Source: Septoria linicola
Lineage: Eukaryota > Ascomycota > Dothideomycetes > Mycosphaerellales > Mycosphaerellaceae
Direction: 5' to 3'
Length of the DNA: 64,000 bases
Assembly (NCBI GenBank): GCA_024114885.1
Contig: CP099429.1
Location: forward strand, 1,426,001-1,490,000
Shown one piece after another: positions 22,189-32,056 of the stretch. A program made the position numbers and the translations under genes. The notes under the pieces are model-generated. The model was not told the DNA's origin. It saw only the letters and a program-made list of their open reading frames with translations, and searched no databases. How positions within the stretch are numbered: position 1 is the stretch's first letter; the number at the start of each line of letters is the position of its first letter.

Positions 22189-22703
22189 ATGCGTCGGTCC
22201 CTACATTCCATCCTTTCGATACTAATTGTCCTTTCGAATGTTTACATGGTCTGGAAAGCATGCTGCTTGATCACGAATTCCAGTCAGCCTGCGGTGGTAG
22301 TCATCTCAGAGTCGATGGCGCCAGCCTTCCATCGAGGTGACCTCTTATTGCTGTGGAATCGCACCGGTAGCATCCACATGGGCGAGATTCCTGTCATTTG
22401 GTTCGAAGATCAAAGTTTGCCGATGGTGCATCGCTGCGTGCAGTCGCGATGGGAGCAGAAAAGCGATGGGACCATGTAAGCTAGTCTACGAGAACAGGGA
22501 ACGTGTGCTGACCTCAGTCCAGACAGCACATCCTCACGAAAGGCGACAACAACGCATTTGACGATGTTGTCTTGTACCCGCTGGGTAGACAATCCGCTCT
22601 TCGTCGCGAAGTTGTTGGCATTGTTGTGGGCTATGTGCCATTTCTCGGCTGGCTCGCTCTCGGGCCTCGAACGATTCTGGCTTGGACTTGGTCATGGAGA
22701 TGA
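22189..22703 (+). CDS. SEC11: Sec11-like signal peptidase catalytic subunit (155 aa, 2 exons)
   Basis: Exons 22189-22475 and 22523-22703 flank a 47-nt intron (GTAAGC...TCCAG, CTGAC branch). One N-terminal membrane helix (residues 7-28) anchors a serine peptidase of the S26 family in the ER, where it removes signal peptides within the signal peptidase complex. Catalytic elements are present: Ser42 in S-E-S-M-A-P-A-F, His81 in P-M-V-H-R, and the Asp residues of K-G-D-N-N-A-F-D-D (104-110). The family normally reads S-G-S-M-E-P, so Gly-to-Glu and Glu-to-Ala replacements flank the nucleophile. The protein is also slightly shorter than the typical 165-175. I suspect a divergent paralogue rather than the main housekeeping Sec11. 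Its last 12 bp overlap the end of the convergent gene. Confidence 0.82.
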
Positions 22704-23588
22704 ACCACCATACGGGAGTACCTGATCTTCTCCGGCTCCAGCAATGCTCTCCGCGTGGTCAGTCGCCGGCTGCTGCGATGCAGCTCCAGTACGCCGCGCC
22801 TGCATTATGAGACGAGGAGTAGCATTTAGGACATCGGCAGTGATGTGGACCGCATTAGAAAGCTGATCCACCGCATCTTGTTGGTATTGGAAGAGAGTCT
22901 GTAGATTACCCCATCCAGCAACGGTCAGCAAACAACGGATCACGGCCTCCACGAATCGTGGCGAGCAGTCGATCAGATATTGAGGCATATCGGCGTGCAG
23001 GAATTGTCCATTGACAACATCGCGAACGAGTAGATGACGTCGAGGCGTGCGGCCAATAAGGTCACCAAGGAGAGTGTGCGTGATTTCGTGTCGGTTCCAG
23101 CGTACGGTGTGCGACAGCCCGGAAAGACCACGTAATGCTTGATGCACGTCCCTCGTTCTCTCGTCTTCTCCAGTGTGGATGACAACATGTGTCGAGTTAG
23201 CCGCTCGACCGACATCTGAAGGCAAAGTAGGCAGCCCGGACATGTTCGTTGCACCTGGATCAGGACCAGACGTGGTGCTTGTATGTTGATGTTGATACAA
23301 TAGGTGCAAGTCTGCAATGTGGTGATGATGACCACGTTGACAGCCGATAGCGCAGGGAATTGATTTGCTGTCCGCAGTAGTCGCGCCGCTTCTTGTCTTG
23401 GGAAATATAGCTGGCGTTGCGACTTTCGAAGTTCCAAAAGTATGTGAGGACGGCCCTTGTTCAACGTACTGCCTCGAATGACTTCTTCCAGCTGCGGATC
23501 GACCTGTATGAAAGTGTAGGGAAGGATGTAGAGATGGAGAGTGTAAAGGATGTCATTAATACATTCGATGAGTCGGCGCCAACGCCAG
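22692..23588 (-). CDS. Hypothetical protein, 5' end unresolved
   Basis: A good open frame (23254-22692) can be joined to an upstream open frame (about 23588-23299) by a 44-nt intron (23298-23255, GTATCA...CCAG) that restores frame exactly. No ATG precedes the upstream frame. It runs into a TGA at 23614-23612, so either a further intron (acceptor near 23589) or 5' decay must be assumed. The joined protein has a Trp/Arg-rich start, a helix-rich centre (L-L-E-L-R-K-S-Q-R-Q-L) and a Leu/Val-rich body, loosely like fungal F-box-type hypothetical proteins. There is no membrane segment. The last 12 bp overlap the 3' end of the Sec11-like gene tail to tail. Confidence 0.45.
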
Positions 23589-23789
23589 ACCTTCACAGGT
23601 GAAGGACGCACTCAATCACGTGCGGAGGACTTCACAGCCTGATGCGCAATGCGAAGGTCTTTCACTCGTGAACGAGGAGCAGCTGCTCACGTATGCTCGC
23701 ACAGCTGCTACAAACCCTGGGCGAGGCTTGCGTGTGAGCAGCGAAGTATCTCGCAGCCATGTCGCAACCACCAGGTGTCCGACTCAATG

Positions 23790-24758
23790 TCAGCCTATCG
23801 AGGGCTGCGTAGGTCGGCGTTGTCCCTCTGCGCCACGAAGTTGAGCAGCTTCGTACTTCAACTTGCCAAATTGTAACTCCAGCTCCGCCGCCGCTCGCAT
23901 CAAGCTCTTCTCGACCTCCGACACACTGGCATCTTCCAGTTTCGTTGACCGCAGCTTCAGCTTGACCACATCCAGAGCGTTCTCCGCGCGCTCGAGGATC
24001 TTCATTCCACACCGCGAGTTCATGCCTTCGCTGCTTGGCATATCACTGTAAGCAAGGTGAAGTACTCGTGCTTCCGCTTTAGCAATGTCCAATTTGTGAC
24101 GAGTGTGATCAAGCTGAGATAGGCCGGGGGTTGGCTTATTGTTTGAGGACGTTTGGCCGCTGGCTAATGGCCCTTCAGTACGCGCGCGTTTTGTCGTCGA
24201 AGTCCTCGACTTGTCGCTTCCCTCGCCACTGATAATGCATGGCAGACTTTTGCGCTTCAGCGCGGGTACTCCGGCCTTAGCTCCAGGCGGAATCTGGTGC
24301 AAAGTGGGCAGTGACTGCCGATGGTCTTGTCGCAATAACGGCTGTTGCTTCGTGGATGAGCTGGAGTGCATGTATTCTGAGGTTGCAGTCGATGTCTTCT
24401 GTCGAGACAGCTGCACAGATGTCCCTTGTAGACCTTTGGAGATCATCTTGAGCAGATCGGTGCTCCAGTCTTGTACCTTCGATGGAGCTTTGACTTTGAT
24501 TTTGAGGCATCGATTGGTCGGTGGCAGACATGATCGTCGGTCAACGCCCTCGCCAATGAAGTGCTCAATCTCCGAAATGTGGGCATCCCGCGTAGTTTGC
24601 ACTGATGCGCTACAGAGATCATATCGCTTGTGAACATGGGTAGAAGAGCGGCTGAAGTCGTCCTCAACGCCCGACCATATCTCGCCGGCAATCACCATGG
24701 GCGGTTTGTGAGAGGAAGTGGCGGTGGATGATCGTGTCGGAGCGGGCGTGTGAGGCAT
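23790..24758 (-). CDS. Hypothetical protein, disordered with C-terminal helix (322 aa)
   Basis: Single open frame from the ATG at 24758. Residues 1-20 and 120-230 are Ser/Thr/Pro/Gln-rich, with a basic cluster (K-R-A-R) that could be a nuclear signal. Residues 235-315 form a long amphipathic helix with heptad-like Leu/Ala spacing (K-L-D-I-A-K-A-E-A-R-V-L-H-L ... L-E-L-Q-F-G-K-L-K-Y). No family is recognised. The frame is open further upstream without an ATG, so an earlier exon is possible. Confidence 0.55.
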   Translation of the reverse strand: MPHTPAPTRSSTATSSHKPPMVIAGEIWSGVEDDFSRSSTHVHKRYDLCSASVQTTRDAHISEIEHFIGEGVDRRSCLPPTNRCLKIKVKAPSKVQDWSTDLLKMISKGLQGTSVQLSRQKTSTATSEYMHSSSSTKQQPLLRQDHRQSLPTLHQIPPGAKAGVPALKRKSLPCIISGEGSDKSRTSTTKRARTEGPLASGQTSSNNKPTPGLSQLDHTRHKLDIAKAEARVLHLAYSDMPSSEGMNSRCGMKILERAENALDVVKLKLRSTKLEDASVSEVEKSLMRAAAELELQFGKLKYEAAQLRGAEGQRRPTQPSIG

Positions 24759-24760
24759 CG

Positions 24761-25187
24761 CTACTGGGAGATGTACTCGGTTGTAAGTTTGAGTTCGTGC
24801 GAAGGTTGCGTCTTATCTGTAGGTATCCAAACGAAACCGCTTGAAGTGCTATCTGGCGGCGTATTTTGTGAAATGGAAGCCGTCGGGTGTAGACCAATGC
24901 TTCTGCCTGGTGTAGCTGGAGAATGTGGACAGGAAAATGAAGGCTCTGTGATCGAGGATTTGTAGACACTGCGTAATGGGCGTGCGGCCGGCACTCACGC
25001 CGTTCAAGATTGGAGCAATGCACACTTGGAGCCCATCAGTCCAGTCCGATGCATGCTGCGACTTCACTCGTGGGATTGTTGTCTCGCCACGCCGTCCGAA
25101 GGGAATGTGCGCATGAACTGCAGTGTTCCGTCTCGAGCTAGGCCACGTATGGTAGAAGATGCAACTCTCATCGCGTATGAGCTGCAT
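24761..25187 (-). CDS. Hypothetical protein, tentative two-exon model (123 aa)
   Basis: Exon 1 is 25187-24999 and exon 2 is 24943-24761, joined by a 55-nt intron with a GTGAGT donor and a weaker ACAGAG acceptor. The frame is preserved, but I see no clear branch site. The stop codon lies only two bases before the ATG of the next minus-strand gene (24758), which is unusual. It raises the possibility that both belong to one transcript with a different splice. Confidence 0.3.
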
Positions 25188-25653
25188 TGGACTGACCGTC
25201 CTCGTTGTGATTAGCCCGAATTGATGTGCTTCCGCAAACAGCCGTCAGCGGTAGCAGGACAGACCGTTGGGCCAATGACTCTGGTGATACCGCCCCACGT
25301 CCTATGATACTATGTCTAGGGCTGTTTTAAACAGCATGGGGTTTCGCGTGCGGTGAGGCATGGGTGCAATCGTTTGCCCCACGCTAGTCGCGGCAAGCCG
25401 CAGGTGATGGTGGCACAGCAAAATTTGCTTGCAGATGGGTCCAGGAGAACGCCGGTGGATCGTTTATGCTGTTGGGCGCGATGAGTCAGGGACCTTGTTG
25501 GCAAACGCCCACAGAAAGAATACTGAAATGTTAACATTTATGAGACTTTCATAGCATTGGTAGCATACCACAGCTCGCTTGAGCTGGTCGGACTCCATGA
25601 CTCCGCGATATATACATGGCACATCGAAGTGCCAGAAGGTGTCTGTACTGTTT
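25188..25653. other. Intergenic, 3' flank of GRIM-19 gene
   Basis: 466 bp, no supportable gene. Confidence 0.35.
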
Positions 25654-26128
25654 CTATTTCGTCACGTTCGAAGGTGTAACAGCATATGTCGGCCGGACGA
25701 ATCTGCTGCCAGTCAGTATCGTCTCTGTCAAGACAGATCTCACCTGTAGTTTGACATACCGGTCCTTGTTGTATACAGGCATCTCCTTGCCGAGCAGCTC
25801 CTTCTCCATTGCCTTTTGCGCAAAATCCCTTCGCACCACATCGCGGTCCTCCTCTGCCTGTAGTAGCGGAATCAGGTGGATGCGCGACCACATCTTTTCT
25901 CGCGCGAGCTCGCTGTTGCCTGGTCAGCACGATCCCTTCCTTCCTCGTCCTTCGCACCTGCTCTCACTTCTGCTCTCTTATGCCCTGTCCCACTCTGTAG
26001 AAGCCGTATGTCATGATTCCTGCGACGCCAACAAGAAGATACGCGGGTCTGAAGCCACGAACTGGCAGGTTTCGGCGGTATTGTACGGGTTCGTAGCCAC
26101 CCGTCGGCGGCATATCCTGGCCGACCAT
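25654..26128 (-). CDS. NADH dehydrogenase (complex I) subunit, GRIM-19/NDUFA13 type (120 aa, 3 exons)
   Basis: Exons are 26128-25968, 25912-25760 and 25702-25654. Introns of 55 nt (GTGAGA...AACAG) and 57 nt (GTATGT...GCAG) each have a CTGAC branch. The protein starts M-V-G-Q-D-M-P-P-T-G-G-Y and has the family's single membrane helix (P-A-Y-L-L-V-G-V-A-G-I-M-T-Y-G-F-Y). It continues E-L-A-R-E-K-M-W-S-R-I-H-L-I-P-L-L-Q-A-E-E-D-R, a hallmark of GRIM-19. It is an accessory subunit of mitochondrial complex I. It is divergent with NOP56 over a 293-bp shared upstream region. The two-intron structure means that no single open frame shows the gene. Confidence 0.92.
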
Positions 26129-26421
26129 GATTGCGGTGGTATGAGTTGTGTGTGTCGCGTGTTGGACGTGGTGTTGAAGTGTAGCGAGTCCGTCCAATGG
26201 CGGCGGTGCAGTTGATGCAGCGGAGAGCAGGAGCGACCAGCGGGTGTGGCCCGAGCTCCTGCCGAAGTCGAATTTGAGCTCGACGAAAAAAGTGCAACCT
26301 TCAACGAGAGCAAGAGCGGAGGAAGAGGAAGCCACGACACACAACACCACCGATCGCGACTGCCACCCGACACGTTGCCGCCTTCGACCTGCGGCATATA
26401 TAACCACTCGCTACCGCCGCC
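26129..26421. promoter_or_regulatory. Bidirectional promoter GRIM-19 / NOP56
   Basis: 293 bp between two divergent start codons. A TATATAA element at about 26396-26402 lies only some 20 bp before the NOP56 ATG. Confidence 0.5.
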
Positions 26422-28140
26422 ATGTCGGTCGACTACCTGCTCCACGAATCGTCGGTGGGCTATGCTATTTTTCAGGTCAAGCTCCAGTCCGACACCATCG
26501 GCGCGCGCCTAAAGGAAGTGCAAGATGCGCAGACCGACCTCGCCAAGTTCGGCAAGCAGGTTCAGCTGGTGTCGTTCACGCCTTTCAAGGGAGCGCAAGA
26601 AGCTCTGGAAAATGCCAACGATGTCTCCGAAGGTATTGTGAGCGATCTGCTCAAGACCGAACTGGAAGCCAATCTGCCAAAGGCCGGCAAGAAGAACAAG
26701 GTGTCTCTCGGAGTGGGAGACAAGTCTCTCGCTGGAAGCATCAAGGACGAATTTTCTGGTGTGCAGTGCGAGACGCCCGAGACGAGCGAGCTGGCTGCCG
26801 ATTTGCTGCGAGGCCTGCGACTGCACGCTGAGAAGCTGCTCAAGAACTTGCAGACTGGCGATATCTCGCGTGCACAGCTCGGTCTTGGTCACGCGTACTC
26901 TCGTGCCAAGGTCAAGTTCAGCGTGCAGAAGAACGACAACCACATCATCCAGGCCATTGCGACCATTGATCACCTCGACAAGGCCGTCAACACCTTCTCC
27001 ATGCGTGTGCGAGAATGGTATGGCTGGCACTTTCCGGAACTGGTCAAGATTGTCAGCGAGAACCAGAAATACGCCCGTTGCGCGCTCTTTATTGGCGACA
27101 AGAAGACTCTCTCCGACGAAAGCCTTCACGACCTTGCTGCCATTGTTGATGACGATGAGAGCATCGCCCGAGCCATCATTGAAGCCGCACGAGTCTCTAT
27201 GGGTCAGGATATCTCCGATCACGATATGGAGAATGTCATGACCTTTGCGAAGCGCACCGCCGAGCTTGCCGCCTACCGCAAGAAGCTCGGAAACTACTTG
27301 GTCGCAAAGATGGGCATTGTGGCGCCTAATCTTGCAGCACTGATCGGAGAGACTGTTGGAGCCCGTCTCATTTCTCACGCTGGATCTCTCACCAACTTGG
27401 CCAAATACCCAGCTTCCACTGTGCAAATTTTGGGTGCTGAGAAGGCACTCTTCCGTGCTTTGAAGACCAAGGGCAACACGCCCAAGTATGGTCTCATCTA
27501 CCACTCTTCATTCATTGGTCGCGCTGGCATGAAGAACAAGGGCAGAATATCTCGATTCCTCGCCAACAAGACTTCTATTGCTTCGCGTATCGACAACTTC
27601 AGCATGCAACCCACGAGAAAGTTTGGTGAAGCGCTCCGAGCACAGGTCGATGAAAGACTACGATTTTATGCCGAGGGCGTAAACCCGACGAAGAACGCCG
27701 ACGCAATGGTATGTTCAGCCAGGTGGTAAAGAGAAGTTCAATTGCTAATAGTTCAACAGAAAGCCGCCATGGATGCCACGCTTGCCTCGATCGATATCGC
27801 TGACCCAACTGCCATCGCACCAGACGAGGAGAATGCTGCTGCTGGTGTGACAGCAGGCGCGACTGAGCAGAAGCAGCGCAAAGAGAAGAAGTCCAAGAAG
27901 TCGAAGTCCGAGGATGTCGAGATGGCAGACATTGACGCAGACGAGGACGATTCGAAAGCCGCAAAGAAGTCAAAGAAGGAGAAGCGCAAGTCTGACGCCA
28001 TGGATATCGACGAAGAGGCAGTAGAGAAGAAGCTGAAGAAGGACAAGAAGGAGAAGAGGAAGTCTGGTGCACTGGCCAACGGTGAAGTACCTGATGAGCA
28101 GATCAAGGAGAAGAAAAAGAGCAAGAAGAGCAAGGCATAG
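26422..28140 (+). CDS. NOP56: Nucleolar protein Nop56, box C/D snoRNP core (555 aa, 2 exons)
   Basis: Exons 26422-27708 and 27760-28140 flank a 51-nt intron (GTATGT...AACAG with a TGCTAAT branch). It has an N-terminal NOP5NT domain (Y-L-L-H-E-S-S-V-G-Y-A-I-F), a central coiled coil, and the Nop domain with the diagnostic N-L-A-A-L-I-G-E-T-V-G-A-R-L-I-S-H-A-G-S-L and G-A-E-K-A-L-F-R-A-L segments. The C-terminal tail of about 120 residues is made of KKSK/EKRKS and acidic runs, typical of the family. Nop56 pairs with fibrillarin in rRNA 2'-O-methylation in the nucleolus. The start has a good context (GCCATGT). Confidence 0.97.
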
Positions 28141-29380
28141 ATGTGCATTGGATGTAAATGGCGATGGTGTTGCACGGCGTTCTGGGAGTGCGAAAGGAAG
28201 ATCAGGTACTATTGTACAGTACTGTATGAACGACTCGATGGCTGGCATCTTTTGAGTAGGATTGGTTGAGATACGAGTACAAAGCAGTTACTTCAAGCCA
28301 CCTTTCCTGGCACTCGCGCCTGCTCCTTCGCTAGATCTCATCAATCGCGGGTGGAACATCAAGCACCATAATGGCATGCTAAAGCGCTTGTAGTCGAGCA
28401 TCCGGACTGCCACGCAAAGGATCAGGAGCTGCTTCGATCTTGAACTATCGCTCCGCTGATGATAGGCTGTCAACCGCCCTAGGCTATCGTTCTGTCTTGT
28501 TCGATGCTGCTCGACCCAGACAAGCACGCCGGCGTATCTGTTATCCGTTTCGGCCCGGTAGCGACTCTATCACTTTACGGATCGATCTTCTCCACAACTT
28601 GAGAAGCCCTACTCTCTAGGATCGTTGCCCGAGGACGGAGTCGATCGCACACTGTCTACGAAACCTGCGAGCCATATCTGCCGATGCGTAGAACTGCCAT
28701 GGCCAATCGTCTCGCCAATGTAGGCGCTATGAAAAGCACCATGATGTGCTCCTTCTTGAAGGAGCTAGCGTGCCATGCATGCGATCTACATTCATGCGCA
28801 ATGCATTCCGCGAAGGATTCGAGTGACTAGGAACGTGGAAATGTGGGAACGTGGTTGCCAAACTTCTGAATTGATGCAGTTGCTTGAGGTCCTGCCTGTC
28901 AAGGAGAAGAAAACCCAGTTTGCCGAAGCTGAAGAGTCCATGATATTTATTGCACGGTGTCAGAAGGGTTTGCACTTTAGAAGTCCGTTCTGCACACTGA
29001 AGACCATGATGGCACGTACGTCCATCAATAAGCATGCCATGCGCCGCTTCTCCAAAATTCGACTTCGCCGTATCGATGGATGTGCCAAGAGCTAAACCGT
29101 AAGGCTTCAGGTCCGTTCATGCACTAGCATGCACGTTGGTGCCCCATTTTCGAGTTGCCCGACCAATGAGCGTCTACTTAGGGTTCATCGAGCACATGCT
29201 CGCACGTGCGAAGATCTCCCGCTGCTGCTCTGCTTGTAGCATGATGCATACAGTCGTCCTATGTGTCGCACAGACACAGGCAATCTGTGTCTGAAGATAT
29301 GAGCACGCCTCGCCCGCATTCCGGGGGAGTGTGGCGTTGCTTAGACTTATCGGTCGAGGCAATGTATACTGCACGTACAA
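28141..29380. other. Intergenic, no recognisable gene
   Basis: 1.24 kb of balanced composition with short open frames on both strands. No domain, splice pattern or repeat stands out. Confidence 0.4.
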
Positions 29381-30428
29381 ATGATGGACACCGAGCGACA
29401 GAGAAGAACAGCTGCGCAAGATCGGCGTCGCGAGCAGAATCGACTGGCACAGAAGAAGTCTCGCCAACGGAAGAGCGAGGAACATAGTCTCAGAACAGCG
29501 TCAGGACACAATGGTGGCAGCAACATACTACTCTGCGGTGTCTACCCACAACTTGGTGCATCGGACAATGAAGCTTCAAAGAGTATCCTCGTCAACCCTC
29601 CTGCTCTCGACCCACAAGCTACGCACGAAGTTGCCATCCATGGAGCACAGGCCAGGTTGAGCAGATCCGCAGAGGTCCAGTCATCTCATTGCGATACAAG
29701 CCTGGAGGCATTTGGCCTTCCAACGCCAACGCCAACCGAGAGCCTTTCAGCTTGCGAAAGTGCCGACTCAGCACAAACGATACCACCAGACTGGACACAG
29801 AGTATATGGCACACGCTGAATGGCCTCGTCTACAACGACAGTAGCCGTACACCTGCAAGGCACAGCGTCCAACAGCCACAACAATGCGGCGTTGCATACC
29901 CGTCACCACCCGAGACCGTGCAGGTAAGAAGCCATCCTCTCTGGTGCTTGAGTTGTCGCCAGTCTAATAGGTATATCACAGCGACAGCTCCACTCGGCAT
30001 CACATCCAGAAGTGCTTAGCCAGATTGAGCGAGAGAAGTTGGCCCACTCGATCTGTGGACGAAGATACAGTGACTTCAGCCGACAACAAAATCTGCCAAA
30101 TGGGCATAACGAGTATAGTCCCGGGGTGCTGGCTCTTCACATTGCCGCCGAGCGAGGTAACTTGATGATCGTCAGTCTATTACTGGACAATGGAGTCGAT
30201 GCGAATGTTCGTGATGCGGTCGGCTCCACGCCGCTACACTGCGCTGTCAAGCATGGTCATACTTCAGCTGCAGCATTGCTGGTCAGACGTGGTGCTCAGA
30301 TAAATGCTCGAGACCTTAAAGGATGGACGCCTTTACATATCAGTGTAGACGCCGGCTTCGAGGACACGACACAGATGTTGGTCAGTCGAGGTGCTGACTG
30401 CAACGCAGCAGTAGCTAATGCGAGTTGA
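29381..30428 (+). CDS. bANK-type transcription factor, bZIP basic region plus ankyrin repeats (329 aa)
   Basis: Exons 29381-29923 and 29982-30428 flank a 58-nt intron (GTAAGA...CACAG, CTAAT branch). Residues 14-31 form a bZIP basic DNA-binding region (R-R-R-E-Q-N-R-L-A-Q-K-K-S-R-Q-R-K), but no leucine zipper follows. A Ser/Pro/Thr-rich middle leads to three ankyrin repeats from about residue 228 (L-A-L-H-I-A-A-E-R-G-N, T-P-L-H-C-A-V-K-H-G-H, T-P-L-H-I-S-V-D-A-G-F). This layout defines the fungal bANK family, whose known member ToxE activates HC-toxin genes in Cochliobolus carbonum. No toxin or polyketide/peptide synthetase gene is visible nearby, so the target is unknown. ToxE has four repeats, and this protein is shorter. 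Confidence 0.82.
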
Positions 30429-30739
30429 CTGATGAAGGGAGAATCAAGATCGAGTCTGCCATAGCAACATTGTACACCATTTTGCTGAAATCTGACTGGC
30501 AGCCGATTGAAATCAGCTTAAGCCAAAGATTTTCCAATCTTTTACAAGCACTGGTGGAAAAGCTTGGTTACGAGCTATACCTTTAACAGCTCTTGCCGCG
30601 TGTATACTCACTACGTCACAGAGAAAGCTAACTTACGACGACCAGAAGACTTGTCACAACCTTCTGAGCATACCTCACTCCTCAACTTCCACAGACCTCA
30701 AAAAACCCTTTTCATCAAACAAACCTACCTACAACAACA
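30429..30739. promoter_or_regulatory. Upstream region of the 69-residue gene
   Basis: 311 bp. The last 60 bp before 30740 are pyrimidine/CA-rich (CTACCTACAACAACA), a typical fungal 5' UTR. No TATA box is evident. Confidence 0.4.
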
Positions 30740-31057
30740 ATGTCCGCTCCAGCAGGTCAGCCAGGCGCTCCAAAGGAGGACTACGCCGACAAAGGTCTGC
30801 TCCGACCATCTGCTCGTCTCCGTCTGAGTGCAAGCTGACTCCCACAGGCCTCGATGCCATCGAAAAGAAGCTTGGCACGACTACAGGCCACAATGTCGAC
30901 CCTGTGAAGATGAGATCCACAAACGAGAAGATCGTGAGTACAGCACATCGATCGATGACGGAGAACAATGACTGATAGAACTTGGCAGACCGACAAAGCC
31001 CGTGGCATGTTTGAGAAGGCTACTGGAAAGCATGTGCCTGACAAGGTGTCGAACTAA
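30740..31057 (+). CDS. Small conserved-looking hydrophilic protein (69 aa, 3 exons)
   Basis: Exons are 30740-30794, 30848-30933 and 30989-31057. Introns of 53 nt (GTCTGC...CACAG, CTGAC branch) and 55 nt (GTGAGT...GGCAG, CTGAT branch) both keep frame. The protein starts M-S-A-P-A-G-Q-P-G-A-P-K-E-D-Y and has a repeated pattern of short charged helices (L-D-A-I-E-K-K-L, A-R-G-M-F-E-K-A-T-G-K). It lacks cysteines, membrane spans and a signal peptide. It resembles small stress- or stationary-phase-induced fungal proteins in composition only. The first donor (GTCTGC) is weak. No exon is long enough to be noticed as an open frame. Confidence 0.78.
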
Positions 31058-32056
31058 GTTGGGGAGGAGGAGCGTTGTGAGCCTGTGTTGCAAGGCAGAG
31101 CCAGATTGCCCGTAAGCGACATGGTGACCTCGAGAATGATTGGACCTGAGCAAGTGAATAGCTTCCGCCAACCTTTGTCCTTGGGGGAGGTGTTTGATCG
31201 ACAGACCATCATACTCATTCAGTAGATTTTGGGGAGCATAGCGAAGGATGCGAGGGATTCATGCGCCTATTTTAGTGCAGCTTGCCAGAAAGTCTATACC
31301 TCGACTGCGTTGCCGTGAGCCCTATACCCAGCGGCCAAAGGCTATGTCGACTGACTGCCCGTCGCGCAAGATATGCTGCTATAGGCAATTCGTGAAGGCT
31401 AGAAATGAGATGCAGATTTTGGGAGCTGGAAATGCTTGACTCGACTGAAGCTGAATGTCTAAAGCGCCATCTTGCCTGTCACTGGATATCGGTTCCTGCT
31501 TGGCGTGGCTGTGAGGCGTGCTGCGAACGAATCGCTTGCATATGCGGTGAGGCACGTTCAAATTGCTGCAGACCACGGCAAGATTGATGACCCGATTCTG
31601 TATCATCTATTTAATTGTTGTTGCGCTCTTTCGCCTCCTCGCTTCAGCTCATTTGGAAATTCTTGCAAGGTCTAACCCTATGCCGGCTTGCCTCATTCGG
31701 GTATAACGAAAGTCTCCTCAGATGTCGTGCAGCGTTGATGCTTTCTGCTCGTTTGCTTGCATATGCTGCTGCCGAGGCAGATAATGTTGGGGTTTTGTCA
31801 GGGTATGCCAGTTTTCCACCTCATCCAGGCCAGAACACGCTTTGGACCTCTTTGGCAGGTTGGCAGGATGTCTGTCAGAGGCTTGGCCCTGCTGTGTAAC
31901 ATGGCTGAGGCAGTCGGACGTGCTTGTTCGCGACAGCGTGAGCACTACTGGAGCGAAGTGCCAGAGACGTGCAAGAACGATCGTTACACCAACGCAGTAG
32001 ACTCGTTGGTGCAATGTCTGCCTCGAAACGTTGGGTCCATCGGCCGCCACGTGTGC
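31058..32056. other. Intergenic between two convergent genes
   Basis: About 1 kb. Short frames only, none recognisable. Probably contains both 3' UTRs. Confidence 0.35.

Noticed and set aside
26509..27504. 331-codon open frame antisense to NOP56
   Set aside because: It is a shadow of a strongly codon-biased gene. There are no family features, and NOP56 is unambiguous on the other strand.
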